This document shows, piece after piece, positions 63,899 through 64,000 of a stretch of 64,000 nucleotides of DNA. The position numbers were made by a program, and so were the translations under genes. The first letter of the stretch is position 1. The number at the start of each line of letters is the position of its first letter. Under the pieces are notes generated by a model, which saw only the letters and a program-made list of their open reading frames with translations, was not told where the DNA came from and did no database searches. This DNA is from an uncultured Saprospiraceae bacterium (GTDB lineage Bacteria > Bacteroidota > Bacteroidia > Chitinophagales > Saprospiraceae), in the NCBI GenBank assembly GCA_943788055.1, contig CALSOU010000006.1, positions 186,001 through 250,000 of the forward strand, written 5' to 3'.

Positions 63899-64000
63899 AT
63901 GGCTACGTTAAATAACGCGAAGAAGTTAGCTCCAAAAGGTGATCCGATTATGCACGGATTTTTTGATAAGATTGATGGGATTAATAGACTAGGTGATACT
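63899..64000 (+). CDS. Start of an unidentified protein (runs off the window)
   Basis: An ATG at 63899-63901 opens a frame of 34 codons to the window end: ATLNNAKKLAPKGDPIMHG and then FFDKIDGINRLGDT. I do not recognise the family from this much. It lies 127 bp after the adaptor remnant. No signal peptide is evident in the visible part. Confidence 0.5.
   Translation, partial: MATLNNAKKLAPKGDPIMHGFFDKIDGINRLGDT

Noticed and set aside
1-64000. CRISPR array, prophage, insertion sequence or tRNA gene
   Set aside because: No regularly spaced repeats, transposase, integrase, phage structural motifs or cloverleaf-type sequence were recognised by reading.

Overview
The window is an AT-rich stretch of a Bacteroidota chromosome, most likely from Saprospirales or a close relative (inference). 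Four things support this. There are type IX secretion (T9SS) C-terminal sorting domains and SprB-like repeats. A bacillithiol gene (bshC) and a YtxJ-type protein are present. Outer-membrane barrel proteins of Bacteroidota type occur. Genes are preceded by the TAnnTTTG promoter element of this phylum rather than by good Shine-Dalgarno sites. Most genes are housekeeping genes in short operons on both strands. I recognised no rRNA, tRNA, CRISPR array, insertion sequence or prophage.

Region by region. 1-3.3 kb: the end of a frameshifted recF, a DciA-like gene and a convergent secreted subtilase. 3.3-10.8 kb: barrel protein, recQ-GT4 pair, cysteine synthase, then mnmA-lipoprotein-rimM. 10.8-16.3 kb: dnaG, dapB, accD, bshC. 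16.4-21.2 kb: a frameshifted oligopeptide permease, a barrel remnant, two barrel genes and engB, with long non-coding stretches. 21.2-30.9 kb: a plsC-like acyltransferase with an exonuclease, a PyrR-like gene, an HdrD-like Fe-S pair split by a T9SS-secreted DUF1028 gene, an arrestin-like protein, a TPR lipoprotein and a photolyase. 30.9-36 kb: a decayed LOG-like gene, a helical-repeat protein and a large T9SS surface protein with a dockerin-like module. 36-45 kb: a LytS/LytTR pair, folE, fabD, yqgE, an ABC-F ATPase, rluA and a RibF-glycosyltransferase fusion. 45-52 kb: a two-component pair with a cupin, an HU/SPOR protein, a propeller-SprB-OmpA protein and a lipoprotein-ytxJ-mnmD-CHAP cluster. 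52-64 kb: pdhB, a membrane subtilase, trxB-fba, a metallo-hydrolase, a large TolB-amidohydrolase, then broken small genes (DUF1272, DinB, RND adaptor) around a DUF6428 gene.

Functional links: bshC, ytxJ and trxB serve thiol redox balance, and mnmA and mnmD both modify the tRNA wobble uridine. accD and fabD feed fatty-acid synthesis. recF, recQ, dnaG and photolyase belong to replication and repair.

The most unusual points are the in-frame RibF-GT2 fusion, an unusually high number of disrupted genes (about eight in 64 kb, both indels and clean nonsense codons), three to four genes whose promoter element sits exactly 4 nt before the start codon (candidate leaderless mRNAs), the DUF1028 gene inside a conserved redox operon, and a 44-residue lipoprotein gene too short for routine gene calling. 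No convincing new multi-gene defence or mobile system was found.
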